IMG/VR virus record: IMGVR_UViG_3300020192_000013
Coordinates: 1-55,245 of that record
Length of the DNA stretch: 55,245 nucleotides
DNA from: a virus
Strand: one strand, 5' to 3'
Positions 21,256-28,260 of the stretch are shown here, in pieces; position 1 is the stretch's first letter, and the number at the start of each line of letters is the position of its first letter. A program made the translations under genes and the position numbers. The notes beneath the pieces were generated by a model. That model saw nothing but the letters and a program-made list of their open reading frames with translations, made no database searches and was not told the DNA's origin.

Positions 21256-22818
21256 TCAGCCGAAGGGCATGTTCTTGTCGCGCCGTCGCGAGCCGCCGCC
21301 TACGCCGTACGCTGCTGCCGTCTCGGACGTGCTGCGCGTGCCGGCGCTGCCGACGAAGCCTTCGTTGTTCTCGGCGAGCTCGTCGTGCCCTGCCGCCGCT
21401 GCGTCGATGTCGTCGTCGTCTTCGTCGCCGCTGCCGGTGAACGATGTCAGGTGGTCGATGAACTCTGCAAGCCACGGAGCGCCCGCCGGCAGAAGAACTC
21501 GACCGCCGTTGTACGACTCGCTGAACGGTAGTGCGCGCACGAGTTTGTCGGCGATGGCGGCCATGATGTTGACGCCCGTGACGCCGGCCCCTTGGGGCGC
21601 TGGCGCCGTGAGGTAGTCAGTCGTCCCGCGTTCCGTGCCGGCGACGTACGCCCGTATGCGAGCCTGCGGTCGAGTTGCCTTCTTGGCGGCGATGCGCGCG
21701 CCGAACGCTGGCGCCGTGACATGCACGCTGATTCGGTCACGGATATAGTAACGCGCAGTCGGCCCGCGCCCTTCGCGCGCGAACTCGATCAGCACGCTCG
21801 CGTCGCTTGTCGTCTTGGCCGTGTAGGCGAAGTCCGCACCGAACGCGTGCGGCATCTGGTCGAGCCGCTCGCGCATAGTGACAGGGTCGTAGGTGACGTA
21901 TTCGTCGCGGAAGACCTGCGAGCCCTCGGGCCTCGGCGACCCCATGTACAGCGACCACCACGCGACGAGGTTGGCCTTCTTCGCGGCGAGCAACTCACGC
22001 GAGAACTCGGCCTCCCAAAGCGGGTCGCCGTTGTCGTTCTCCGCGGGGAGATGCACATGCTGAAAGGCTCGCGAGCCAGACAGCGACGAAGAGAGTTTGC
22101 CAGCCTTCAGCAGTCCGATCAGGTCATGGACCATCCACCGCGTGTGCCAGACGAATATCGATGTCGAGTCGCGGGCGCGAGCCTCGACGACGTCGGTCCA
22201 GAACTCCGACACCACACGCTGCCACGCCTTGCTGCGCGCGTGCTTGCGGTCCGGGTACGGGTCATCGAGCAGGATGATGTCAGCAGGCCGGCCAGTGAAT
22301 CCCTGCGCCACACCGCATGCGACGACGCCGCCGCCGGCCGTTGTCGACCACTCGCCCTTGGCGTCCGTGTCGTCGCTGATCGCGACCCCGGCATCGCGCG
22401 CCCACTGCCGCATCTTCGCCGACTTGGTCTCTGCTAGCGTCGCCGAGCTCGACGCGTAGACGATGCGCAGATGCGGGAAGCGCAGAAGCGTCGCGACTAC
22501 CCACGCGCAAACCGTGTCGGTCTTAGCGTGCTGCGGAGGTGCATGGCATGTGGCCCGCGTGGGGCGCACCCATGATTCCTCCAACACCGTGACCATCGGC
22601 GCGAGATGAACGGGCCTGGTGTATCGGCTGTTTAGCCGAGGGATTAGGTCCATCGTCGACAGCGCAGCGAGCGGGTTCGACTCCGGCCTCGCCGCCGCTG
22701 CTGCCGCCTCCATCGCCGCAAGTTCCGCCCGCGCCATCTGCCGCAAGATGTTGCGCGGCGAGTCCGGCTTGGCGCGCGTCTTCGCGGCGATGCTCCGCGA
22801 GACGTAGCCGGTGCCCAT
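21256..22818 (-). CDS. Terminase large subunit
   Basis: A 520-aa protein. The ATPase motor shows an adenine/Walker A segment CHAPPQHAKTD (Lys99), Walker B IILLDDP (residues 181-187) and the coupling motif HTRWMVHDL (225-233), the Terminase_6 style with TRWHxxDL. The nuclease half includes FGADFAYTAKTTSDASVLIEF with its acidic residue. It packages DNA into the prohead through the DUF935-type portal. The stop lies 18 bp from the portal gene start. Confidence 0.85.
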   Translation of the reverse strand: MGTGYVSRSIAAKTRAKPDSPRNILRQMARAELAAMEAAAAAARPESNPLAALSTMDLIPRLNSRYTRPVHLAPMVTVLEESWVRPTRATCHAPPQHAKTDTVCAWVVATLLRFPHLRIVYASSSATLAETKSAKMRQWARDAGVAISDDTDAKGEWSTTAGGGVVACGVAQGFTGRPADIILLDDPYPDRKHARSKAWQRVVSEFWTDVVEARARDSTSIFVWHTRWMVHDLIGLLKAGKLSSSLSGSRAFQHVHLPAENDNGDPLWEAEFSRELLAAKKANLVAWWSLYMGSPRPEGSQVFRDEYVTYDPVTMRERLDQMPHAFGADFAYTAKTTSDASVLIEFAREGRGPTARYYIRDRISVHVTAPAFGARIAAKKATRPQARIRAYVAGTERGTTDYLTAPAPQGAGVTGVNIMAAIADKLVRALPFSESYNGGRVLLPAGAPWLAEFIDHLTSFTGSGDEDDDDIDAAAAGHDELAENNEGFVGSAGTRSTSETAAAYGVGGGSRRRDKNMPFG

Positions 22819-22821
22819 GCG

Positions 22822-23004
22822 TCAGCCGTACGGGCCGGCGTCGGCGATGTCTGCCGCGAGCCTCGCCGCCCATGCGTCGACATCGGCAGGCGGCGGCGTG
22901 GCCGCGGCGTCTCTGGCAAGCGCAGCGAGCGCGTGCGGGATGGGCGGCATGTCGCCCCTGGCGATGCTGTCGAGCAGCGTGTCGAGGTCGGTGAGGTGCG
23001 TCAT
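22822..23004 (-). CDS. Small hypothetical protein between terminase genes
   Basis: A 60-aa protein (MTHLTDLDTLLDSIARGDMPPIPHALAALARDAAATPPPADVDAWAARLAADIADAGPYG) with GAGG before the ATG. It is helical and acidic at its C-terminus and ends 4 bp before the large terminase start. Function unknown. Confidence 0.55.
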   Translation of the reverse strand: MTHLTDLDTLLDSIARGDMPPIPHALAALARDAAATPPPADVDAWAARLAADIADAGPYG

Positions 23005-23016
23005 GCGGTGGCCTCG

Positions 23017-23421
23017 TCAGTCGTCGGGGTAGTCGTCCGCGTCGAACGGCGAGAACTCCGGCGCGAGCGTCGGAAGGGAGGCGAGCGCGCCGCGTGTCAT
23101 GCGCCGGGTCACGGCCTTCCGCACGAAGACCAGCGGGTGAACCGTGACGTACACGTTGACGAGCGTGTCGTCGTCCGGCGGTGGGCTGTCCACGTCGGCG
23201 CGAACCTCGACGCGGTCGCAGTCGGTGATCCACATGCACATCACGCGACCGTCGACCTCGCACTCGGCGAGGTGCATCCACCCGTCAGCGCAGGCGACCG
23301 TCTCGGTGATGCGCCCGAACAGCGGCGAGAAGTGCTTCTTGTAGCGGACCCACTGGCCGACAGCGAAGCGCGGCGGCGCGGGTGGCGTTGCGTCGGCGAT
23401 GGCGATGGCGATGGCGTTCAT
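23017..23421 (-). CDS. Hypothetical SH3/KOW-like small protein
   Basis: A 134-aa protein (MNAIAIAIADATPPAPPRFAVGQWVRYKKHFSPLFGRITETV). The segment FAVGQWVRYKKHFSPLFGRITET has the look of a small beta-barrel SH3-like domain, followed by alternating strands and an acidic tail (FDADDYPDD). The start is ATGA-coupled to the upstream gene. Its function in the packaging module is unknown. Confidence 0.6.
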   Translation of the reverse strand: MNAIAIAIADATPPAPPRFAVGQWVRYKKHFSPLFGRITETVACADGWMHLAECEVDGRVMCMWITDCDRVEVRADVDSPPPDDDTLVNVYVTVHPLVFVRKAVTRRMTRGALASLPTLAPEFSPFDADDYPDD

Positions 23422-23669
23422 GGTGTCCGCCAAGCGGCGAACGACTTCGGCCAGTCCGCGCCGTACTCGATGCCCGCCGGACCGTCACCACCGGACGCCA
23501 ACATTGGGCGCGGGTCGAACCACTCCGGCAGCCGCGCACGTACCTCGGCGCTCGCGTCGATCGTCACCGACAGCGCGCGGATGTCGATCCTGCGGATCTC
23601 GCCGGCAAGGTCGTCGCCGTCGACCACCGCGCACCTGCCGTCCCACCTGATCGTCACTGGGTTCTGCAT
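23418..23669 (-). CDS. Hypothetical small beta-rich protein
   Basis: An 83-aa protein beginning MQNPVTIRWDGRCAVVDGDDLAGEIRRIDIRALSVTIDA. I chose 23669 over the upstream ATG at 23699 because GGAGG sits about 12 bases before it, in the end of the previous gene. Alternating polar and apolar residues suggest a small beta protein. Unknown function. Confidence 0.6.
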   Translation of the reverse strand: MQNPVTIRWDGRCAVVDGDDLAGEIRRIDIRALSVTIDASAEVRARLPEWFDPRPMLASGGDGPAGIEYGADWPKSFAAWRTP

Positions 23670-23683
23670 GGTGTCCGCCCTCC

Positions 23684-23893
23684 TCAAGGCGTGCTCCATC
23701 TATACTTCGTCGCCCGCCGCACCGCACGCCGATCCGCTCGCTTCCAGTCGCGTGCGCGCCCCGGAGTGCAGCACGGGCAATCGTAGCCGCCAGGGCCGCG
23801 AGGCGTGGAGTGCTTGGAGCGGCTGCGCATCGGTGCACCCGTCAATGCTGGACCCGCCCGCGTCGCCGCGCGCGAATCCGTTACCGTGCCCAC
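23684..23893 (-). CDS. Small basic CPCC-type zinc-binding candidate
   Basis: A frame of up to 69 aa ending YDCPCCTPGRARDWKRADRRAVRRATKYRWSTP. The Cys-Pro-Cys-Cys motif followed by an Arg/Lys-rich helix looks like a small nucleic-acid-binding protein. The start is unclear: GTG at 23893 or ATG at 23830, neither with a good ribosome site. Its stop region supplies the GGAGG for the next gene. Confidence 0.5.
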   Translation of the reverse strand: MGTVTDSRAATRAGPALTGAPMRSRSKHSTPRGPGGYDCPCCTPGRARDWKRADRRAVRRATKYRWSTP

Positions 23894-23913
23894 GCATGGC
23901 GGGTCGGCGTAAG

Positions 23914-24096
23914 TCAGTGCTGCGCCGGCACGTCGTCCGCAGGCGCGTCCAGCAGTTCGACCGCACGCGCACGCTCATCCGGCGACAGCGCGCGCCACGC
24001 GGAGACGTTGGCGGCAGCATCGGCGAGCACCCGCTCAGCGTCGCCACGCTCGCCGATGTAGCGCACGACTCGCCGCCAGAACGACGCGCGGCGCAT
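23914..24096 (-). CDS. Small hypothetical protein
   Basis: A 60-aa, mostly helical protein (MRRASFWRRVVRYIGERGDAERVLADAAANVSAWRALSPDERARAVELLDA). A basic start is followed by an acidic helix. Its ATG overlaps the TGA of the preceding gene (TGATG). Function unknown. Confidence 0.55.
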   Translation of the reverse strand: MRRASFWRRVVRYIGERGDAERVLADAAANVSAWRALSPDERARAVELLDAPADDVPAQH

Positions 24097-24620
24097 CAGT
24101 GCTGGACCTCAGCGCCATCAGCCGGCGCGTCGTCGTCCTCAGACAGCGCCGCGAGTAGCAGCGCGTATTGCGCCGGCTCCATCACGCGGCGCGCGACGTC
24201 GAGCGTGCTGCGCGTCGCGTCGTGCTGCGCCTTCACGAGTATCGTCACCGACGGCGCGAACTCCTCCGGCCGCGTCCGCTCGAGCAGCCACTGCCGCGTC
24301 TGCGGGTCCGCCGCCATGATGCTGCCGCCGTCCGAGTCGCGGCCGATCGCCTTCATCGCGTCGGCGACGTCACGGACCATCGCCGCCGTGCAGAGGTCAA
24401 CCGCGCGGGCGACGTCGGCCAGCGCTGTCATGTACGGCTCGCGCCCTGCCGCCGCGTTGTCTCGCCACAGGCTCAGCGTCTGCCGCGGTATGCCCTGCGC
24501 GCCGAACGCCGCGTTGACCGGCGTCCCGTGCCCTACTGCCGCGATGACCTCGGCGATCAGCGCCGGTGTACACTTCGTCGCGTTCGCCGTGCTGAGCCGC
24601 TCGCGCTTGCCGTCAGCCAC
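24096..24620 (-). CDS. Terminase small subunit candidate (HTH-type)
   Basis: A 174-aa protein from a GTG at 24620. The N-terminal region TPALIAEVIAAVGHGTPVNAAFGAQGIPRQTLSLWRDNAAAG is a helix-turn-helix of the small-terminase/homeodomain type (GIPRQTLSLW as recognition helix). It is followed by a long helix (EPYMTALADVARAVDLCTAAMVRDVADAMKAI) and DPQTRQWLLERTRPEEF, a pattern shared with small terminases (xAAxWxLERRxPxxF). It lies upstream of the large terminase, separated by five small genes. Confidence 0.75.
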   Translation of the reverse strand: MADGKRERLSTANATKCTPALIAEVIAAVGHGTPVNAAFGAQGIPRQTLSLWRDNAAAGREPYMTALADVARAVDLCTAAMVRDVADAMKAIGRDSDGGSIMAADPQTRQWLLERTRPEEFAPSVTILVKAQHDATRSTLDVARRVMEPAQYALLLAALSEDDDAPADGAEVQH

Positions 24621-24801
24621 GCTCGCCCGCCTTCGCGTCGCCCGCCTCGACAACCGACGTGAACCGCAGGCCGCGCGCCTCGATGAGCGCCGCGAACCGC
24701 CGCTGTTCCGCTTCCGGCCGCTGCGCCATCGCGCGCTGCACGAACGCGTCGATCTCCGCCGCGAGCGCCTTCACGCCGTCGTCCGGTTCCGCGTCAGCCA
24801 T
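24613..24801 (-). CDS. Small helical protein
   Basis: A 62-aa protein (MADAEPDDGVKALAAEIDAFVQRAMAQRPEAEQRRFAALIEARGLRF...). It overlaps its upstream neighbour by 8 bp and the small terminase start by 8 bp. Helical and acidic/basic mixed; unknown role. Confidence 0.55.
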   Translation of the reverse strand: MADAEPDDGVKALAAEIDAFVQRAMAQRPEAEQRRFAALIEARGLRFTSVVEAGDAKAGERG

Positions 24802-24985
24802 ACGTGCCGCACCGGATATGCCGCGCAACCATCCACCGCACCCGCTCGCTCGCCCATCGCGCCGCGAAGTCGTCGCCGGCCTGCGCTGCCGCGGCGTGCT
24901 CACGCGTGAGCGCCGACAGCGCGCCGTAGTAGGACCGCATGCGCGCATCCGCCGCGTTCCAGTCGATCACGTCAGGTGTCGCCAT
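24794..24985 (-). CDS. First gene of the late block, hypothetical
   Basis: A 63-aa protein (MATPDVIDWNAADARMRSYYGALSALTREHAAAAQAGDDFAARWASERVRWMVARHIRCGTYG) with GGAGG 6 bases before the ATG. It is helical with several Trp and Tyr. It is the promoter-proximal gene of the leftward packaging/structural block after a 221-bp gap, so it may be expressed early in that unit. Unknown function. Confidence 0.6.
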   Translation of the reverse strand: MATPDVIDWNAADARMRSYYGALSALTREHAAAAQAGDDFAARWASERVRWMVARHIRCGTYG

Positions 24986-25206
24986 GCTCGCCTCCACGAC
25001 GCTGTCAGCGATTGACGCGCTTGCACGCATCCTCGCCGCTCGGGTCGCCTCCTGCACCGCGTGAGTGCCGGTGGGGTGGCTCGTCGCCCCTCGCCCGCCG
25101 GTCCACCCCCAGGGTAGAGAAATACACGATGTGTCCCGATGCACCTAGTGCAGCAAAGCGCTACGTCGCGCATCGCTACGCTTTGGTGCGCAGCGGGCCG
25201 CGCGTT
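24986..25206 (-). promoter_or_regulatory. Gap between replication and late blocks: dyads, hairpin, likely late promoter
   Basis: No convincing gene is present in these 221 bp. Two perfect dyads lie 5 bp apart: ACAC-GAT-GTGT (25124-25134) and TGCAC-CTA-GTGCA (25140-25152). Next to them AAAGCG (25155-25160) can pair with CGCTTT (25179-25184). On the minus strand the hairpin comes first and the dyads follow, as expected for a terminator of the early unit followed by an operator/promoter of the late unit. The -10/-35 boxes are not clear. Confidence 0.5.
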
Positions 25207-26208
25207 TCACTTCGCCGCCCTCTCGAACTCCGCCGCGAGCCATCCGCGGATCTCGCTCTTGCGCGCGACGATTCGCCCCATGACCTTGCGCACCGGCAGC
25301 GGGTGCTGCTCACGCTCCGCGAGTTCCTGACAGAGCCGGACGCCACGCCCGACCTCGCCTGCAATCTCGGTCCATCCCTCTGCATCCCAAGCGCGTTCAT
25401 CGGTCATGCTGGCAGCCTCCCATTCACGCGAGGCGGGTACCTGCCCCGACTCATAGAGTGTCACGTACATCGCAGCCAATCCGCTAACACGAATCGAGAT
25501 CACGTCACCGGCCGAGACCGCAACGCCGAACTCTTCCCACGCGTGCGCGGCAATCTCCGCCGGCTCCGCGTCCCAATCGCCGTCGTCCCATCGCGCTCGC
25601 GGACGCCTCGACGCCAACCGCTCCTTGCTCGGCCTGCGGTTCGCGTCCGCAGTGCGCGTGCGCTCAGTGTCGCGCGCAAAGTTCGGGGCGACGACGCGCG
25701 GCAATCCGAGCACGCTCCACGCGAGCACGGCGCGCGCCTGTGTCGGCGACAGCGCGCGGAGCACCGGCGAGACCTGCACCACCCACCCGTCGGCGAAGAG
25801 CGCGTCGAAGGCGCGACCGACGAACGCCACGCGCTCGACGTCGCGCTGCCCCGCGTCGCCCTCGGGCTGCGTCTGCACGCACCCGCTGGAATCCTCGCCG
25901 ACGCGCCAGCATGTCCGCAGCGGCGGCCCGTCCAGCCTCACGCAGTCGAGCGCGCGCAGAGCCGCCACCGGACCGCTGAACGGAAGCCGCTCGACTTGCC
26001 CGCGACGCGACTGCCAGTAGTTGCGCTCGGCCGCGCTCATCACGCGGTCGCGCCGCTCGCGCTCGTCCTGCGTCTCGGGCTCGGCGCGGTATTGCGTTGG
26101 CACCGCAGCCGCGGCGATGGCGAGCTCGTCGCGCAGCTCGTCGAGGTCGTCCGCCGCCCCGTCGGTGAGCAGCGCCCGCACGTCCACGACCCATCGCGAG
26201 CGCGTCAC
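25207..26208 (-). CDS. Hypothetical protein at end of early block
   Basis: A 333-aa protein from a GTG (GTGA overlap). It is acidic at the start (LTDGAADDLDELRDELAIAAAAVPTQY), then has a charged region with RRDRVMSAAERNYWQSRRGQVERLPFSGPVAALRALDC. Near residues 190-215 LRALSPTQARAVLAWSVLGLPRVVAPNFARDTERTRT is helical and could be part of a DNA-binding fold. The C-terminus is EIRGWLAAEFERAAK. No family recognised. Confidence 0.6.
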   Translation of the reverse strand: MTRSRWVVDVRALLTDGAADDLDELRDELAIAAAAVPTQYRAEPETQDERERRDRVMSAAERNYWQSRRGQVERLPFSGPVAALRALDCVRLDGPPLRTCWRVGEDSSGCVQTQPEGDAGQRDVERVAFVGRAFDALFADGWVVQVSPVLRALSPTQARAVLAWSVLGLPRVVAPNFARDTERTRTADANRRPSKERLASRRPRARWDDGDWDAEPAEIAAHAWEEFGVAVSAGDVISIRVSGLAAMYVTLYESGQVPASREWEAASMTDERAWDAEGWTEIAGEVGRGVRLCQELAEREQHPLPVRKVMGRIVARKSEIRGWLAAEFERAAK

Positions 26209-26360
26209 AGGCGCACCCGCTCGATGACGATCACCGGCTCGACGGCGTACGCCTCGACTCTGAACGCCTGCACGAAGAGCGCCTCTGTGATCACGCTGCT
26301 CGCGTAGTTGATGCGCCACGGGCTAGCCCGCCGCGCCCGACTCCGTTGCCGCGCGGTCAT
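26205..26360 (-). CDS. MTARQ-leader small protein 1
   Basis: A 51-aa protein beginning MTARQRSRARRASPW, ATGA-coupled to the next. The basic N-terminus is shared with three upstream neighbours; the remainder is a short beta-like segment (VEAYAVEPVIVIERVRL). Part of a tandem cluster of related small genes (26205-27137). Function unknown. Confidence 0.55.
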   Translation of the reverse strand: MTARQRSRARRASPWRINYASSVITEALFVQAFRVEAYAVEPVIVIERVRL

Positions 26361-26620
26361 CGCGTCACCTTCCCGGTAAACGAAGCCATCACGGCGTCGT
26401 CCGCAGGCTCGACAGTGACGAACGTCGGCGACCACCGCGGGTCATCGACGTACCACACATCCGACGTGGTGCCGCGCGCCGCGAGGCGCTGCTGCGACTC
26501 CATCGCGATCTGCTCGTACGCCCGTTCCGCAGTGGCAAACTGGCTGGCCGTCATCTTCACCGGCGGTCTCTTGCTCTTGCTCATGCGCATCGCTCGCCTC
26601 CGTTTCCGCGCCGTCATCAC
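26357..26620 (-). CDS. MTARK-leader small protein 2
   Basis: An 87-aa protein; GTG at 26620 (GTGA) or ATG at 26617 gives MTARKRRRAMRMSKSKRPPVKMTASQFATAERAYEQIAMESQQRL. The basic leader matches its neighbours, and the end SFTGKVTR matches SFTGKVQR of the gene at 26925. A mid-section with DVWYVDDPRWSPTFVTVEPAD looks beta-rich. Possibly nucleic-acid binding through the basic leader. Confidence 0.55.
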   Translation of the reverse strand: MMTARKRRRAMRMSKSKRPPVKMTASQFATAERAYEQIAMESQQRLAARGTTSDVWYVDDPRWSPTFVTVEPADDAVMASFTGKVTR

Positions 26621-26928
26621 ACGCGCACCAGCGCCGAGACCAGCACCAGGCCACCAGGCTCGTGCTCGACGCTCTCGATCGTGTAGTGAGCGCCGAGATA
26701 GTCGAAGCGCATCAGCGCCAGTTGCGTGCGCTCTTTGACGGTTAGATCCCACGCGCTGCCGTGCGTGCGTGATCCGGGCTGTGCGGCCCGTGCTCTTGCG
26801 ATCGCGGCGTCCATCGACTCGCGCGAGAGCGCCGACGACCAGCGGCTTCCGTACATGTCTTTCGTGGTCGTCCACGGCGCGAGCACGCTTCGCGCGCGCC
26901 TTTGCCGTCGTCGCTGCCGCGCGGTCAT
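26617..26928 (-). CDS. MTARQ-leader small protein 3
   Basis: A 103-aa protein starting MTARQRRRQRRARSVL. Residues about 33-47 (ALSRESMDAAIARARAA) are nearly the same as in the next gene (VLSRESMDAAIAIVRAG), showing a tandem duplication. The C-terminus (YTIESVEHEPGGLVLVSALVRV) looks beta-rich. Unknown function. Confidence 0.6.
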   Translation of the reverse strand: MTARQRRRQRRARSVLAPWTTTKDMYGSRWSSALSRESMDAAIARARAAQPGSRTHGSAWDLTVKERTQLALMRFDYLGAHYTIESVEHEPGGLVLVSALVRV

Positions 26929-27137
26929 CGCTGCACCTTCCCGGTAAACGACGTGGTGCCGCGCGGGAGGTCACCGGGCCAGCCGGCTCGCACGATCGCG
27001 ATCGCGGCGTCCATCGACTCACGAGAGAGCACGGACACGGCAAGGTTGGAGTACGTGTCCGACGAGTTCCGGGCCGGGCGATCGAACTGGAACCACTGCT
27101 CCATGCGCTTCGCCTTGCGTCGTTGCCGCGCGGTCAT
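26925..27137 (-). CDS. MTARQ-leader small protein 4
   Basis: A 70-aa protein (MTARQRRKAKRMEQWFQFDRPARNSSDTYSNLAVSVLSRESMDAAIAIVRAGW...SFTGKVQR). It shares the basic leader with genes at 26205, 26357 and 26617, the LSRESMDAAIA block with 26617 and the SFTGKV ending with 26357. ATGA-coupled. Unknown function. Confidence 0.6.
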   Translation of the reverse strand: MTARQRRKAKRMEQWFQFDRPARNSSDTYSNLAVSVLSRESMDAAIAIVRAGWPGDLPRGTTSFTGKVQR

Positions 27138-27379
27138 CGCTGCACCTCGGTTGCTTTCATGCTGCCGTCCATCAGCGCCATGCGACGCGCGCGCCGCTCC
27201 TTGTCGAACGTCGCACGGTCGTACGCGAGCCCATTGCAACCGCGATACAAAGTCCACATGTGATAGTCGGCGTTGTCGGCGAGACGCCTTGCGCGTGCGG
27301 CGACGCGGCGTGCGTGGCGGTTGGGCCAGCGCATCGAGTCGTCGACAATGATGCGGGCACCGCCGGATGCGTCGGTCAT
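27134..27379 (-). CDS. Small basic hypothetical protein
   Basis: An 81-aa protein (MTDASGGARIIVDDSMRWPNRHARRVAARARRLADNADYHMWTLYRGCNGLAYDRATFDKERRARRM...). It has an acidic start and two Arg-rich helices around an aromatic core. ATGA-coupled on both sides. Unknown role, possibly RNA or DNA binding. Confidence 0.6.
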   Translation of the reverse strand: MTDASGGARIIVDDSMRWPNRHARRVAARARRLADNADYHMWTLYRGCNGLAYDRATFDKERRARRMALMDGSMKATEVQR

Positions 27380-27501
27380 GTCTCATCGCTTTCCCGCGCC
27401 ACTGGCACGGCGTCGAGTTCGATTCCTACCGACGCGAATCCGGCCAGCATCGGCGCGATGCACGCGTCCTCCATGTCACTGCGCAGCGGGTCCCATCTCA
27501 C
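27376..27501 (-). CDS. 41-aa hypothetical protein
   Basis: GTG start at 27501 in a GTGA overlap; product MRWDPLRSDMEDACIAPMLAGFASVGIELDAVPVARESDET. It ends in an ATGA overlap with the next gene. Exact 4-bp overlaps at both ends, the rule throughout this block, argue that this very short frame is a gene. Confidence 0.5.
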   Translation of the reverse strand: MRWDPLRSDMEDACIAPMLAGFASVGIELDAVPVARESDET

Positions 27502-27665
27502 GACATCACCCGCTCGCGCTTCAGAGCCGCTCGATTGACGCGCGACAGCCGCATCGCCGGCACCGTGCGCCCCGCGCAGTTCCCCGGCTCGCGTTGCTCG
27601 GCCGCCGAGTTGCACGCTGATTGCGGCGTCCACTCAGCGCAGCCGACGCATGCCGCCGCGCTCAC
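27498..27665 (-). CDS. 55-aa cysteine-containing protein
   Basis: GTG start at 27665 (GTGA); product begins MSAAACVGCAEWTPQSACNSAAEQREPGNCAGR. Four to five Cys in the first 30 residues (C-x2-C ... C ... C) suggest a small zinc-binding module, followed by a basic tail (MRLSRVNRAALKRERVMS). Supported by 4-bp overlaps with both neighbours. Confidence 0.5.
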   Translation of the reverse strand: MSAAACVGCAEWTPQSACNSAAEQREPGNCAGRTVPAMRLSRVNRAALKRERVMS

Positions 27666-27946
27666 GACACCACCCAATCACTCGCCGCCGCCAAAACCTG
27701 CGCCTCCGCGTAGTCGTACTCTTCGACGATGATGTCGCGCCGCCGCATTTCGTCGCGGTGCTCGGCCACGAGTTCCTCCGCCTCGCACGGCGGATACGTC
27801 ACCCACGCATCGCACGCGACCGGCAGCGTGCGCACGACTTCGCCGCGTCCGCTCGCGAGCATCTGCACGGCGTCCTCTTCGGTCTCCGCGCGGACCTTGA
27901 CCTCGACTACCTTAGTCTCGATTCGGTGCATCGTGTACGTGTTCAT
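27662..27946 (-). CDS. Hypothetical small acidic protein
   Basis: A 94-aa protein (MNTYTMHRIETKVVEVKVRAETEEDAVQMLASGRGEVVRTLPV). The start forms a beta-strand followed by a helix like small ferredoxin-like regulators (VKVRAETEEDAVQML). An acidic helical region follows. Unknown. Confidence 0.6.
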   Translation of the reverse strand: MNTYTMHRIETKVVEVKVRAETEEDAVQMLASGRGEVVRTLPVACDAWVTYPPCEAEELVAEHRDEMRRRDIIVEEYDYAEAQVLAAASDWVVS

Positions 27947-28260
27947 CGCGTCTCCCTTCGCAGCGGACATTCTTGCGGCACACCGCTCTCGGCCTCGGCG
28001 TCGTCGAGAAACCACGGCGCACCGCGGTCGGCCGTCGACGGGTGCACGCACTCGTAATGTGGCGCGGTCCCCCATCGTGCGCAGTAGTAGCATCGCGTGC
28101 ACGACTCGACGATCGGCAGGCCGCGCGGCGATGTCATGTCGACCTCCGCCAGCAAGTCGCGCACGTCGCCACGGCGCGCAGCGGCGCAGTGCTCGTCGCA
28201 CGGCGCGTCGGTCGTGTCGGCCGCGGTCAAGCGCAACTGCGCGAGGCGCTCCGGCGTCAC
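27943..28260 (-). CDS. Cys-cluster protein, paralogue A (CxxCxxC...CxHP...CPLR)
   Basis: A 105-aa protein from a GTG (GTGA). The C-terminal half has CTRCYYCARWG, then YECVHP, then PQECPLR. The same spacing occurs in genes at 30587 and 48309, so this is a phage-internal family. Five Cys and one His would bind zinc. An N-terminal CDEHC adds another possible ligand pair. Role unknown; possibly anti-host or nucleic-acid binding. Confidence 0.65.
   Translation of the reverse strand: MTPERLAQLRLTAADTTDAPCDEHCAAARRGDVRDLLAEVDMTSPRGLPIVESCTRCYYCARWGTAPHYECVHPSTADRGAPWFLDDAEAESGVPQECPLRRETR

Noticed and set aside
23700-24047. 115-codon minus-strand frame overlapping the CPCC gene
   Set aside because: Leu/Arg/His-rich shadow of the Cys-containing frame; overlaps the 60-aa gene and has no ribosome site.
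24967-25173. 68-codon minus-strand frame in the early/late gap
   Set aside because: Cys/Arg-rich shadow-like product without ribosome site, covering the dyads and hairpin.
25155-25184. tRNA in the gap before the terminase genes
   Set aside because: Paired segments exist but no T-arm with TTCRANY, no acceptor or CCA can be drawn.
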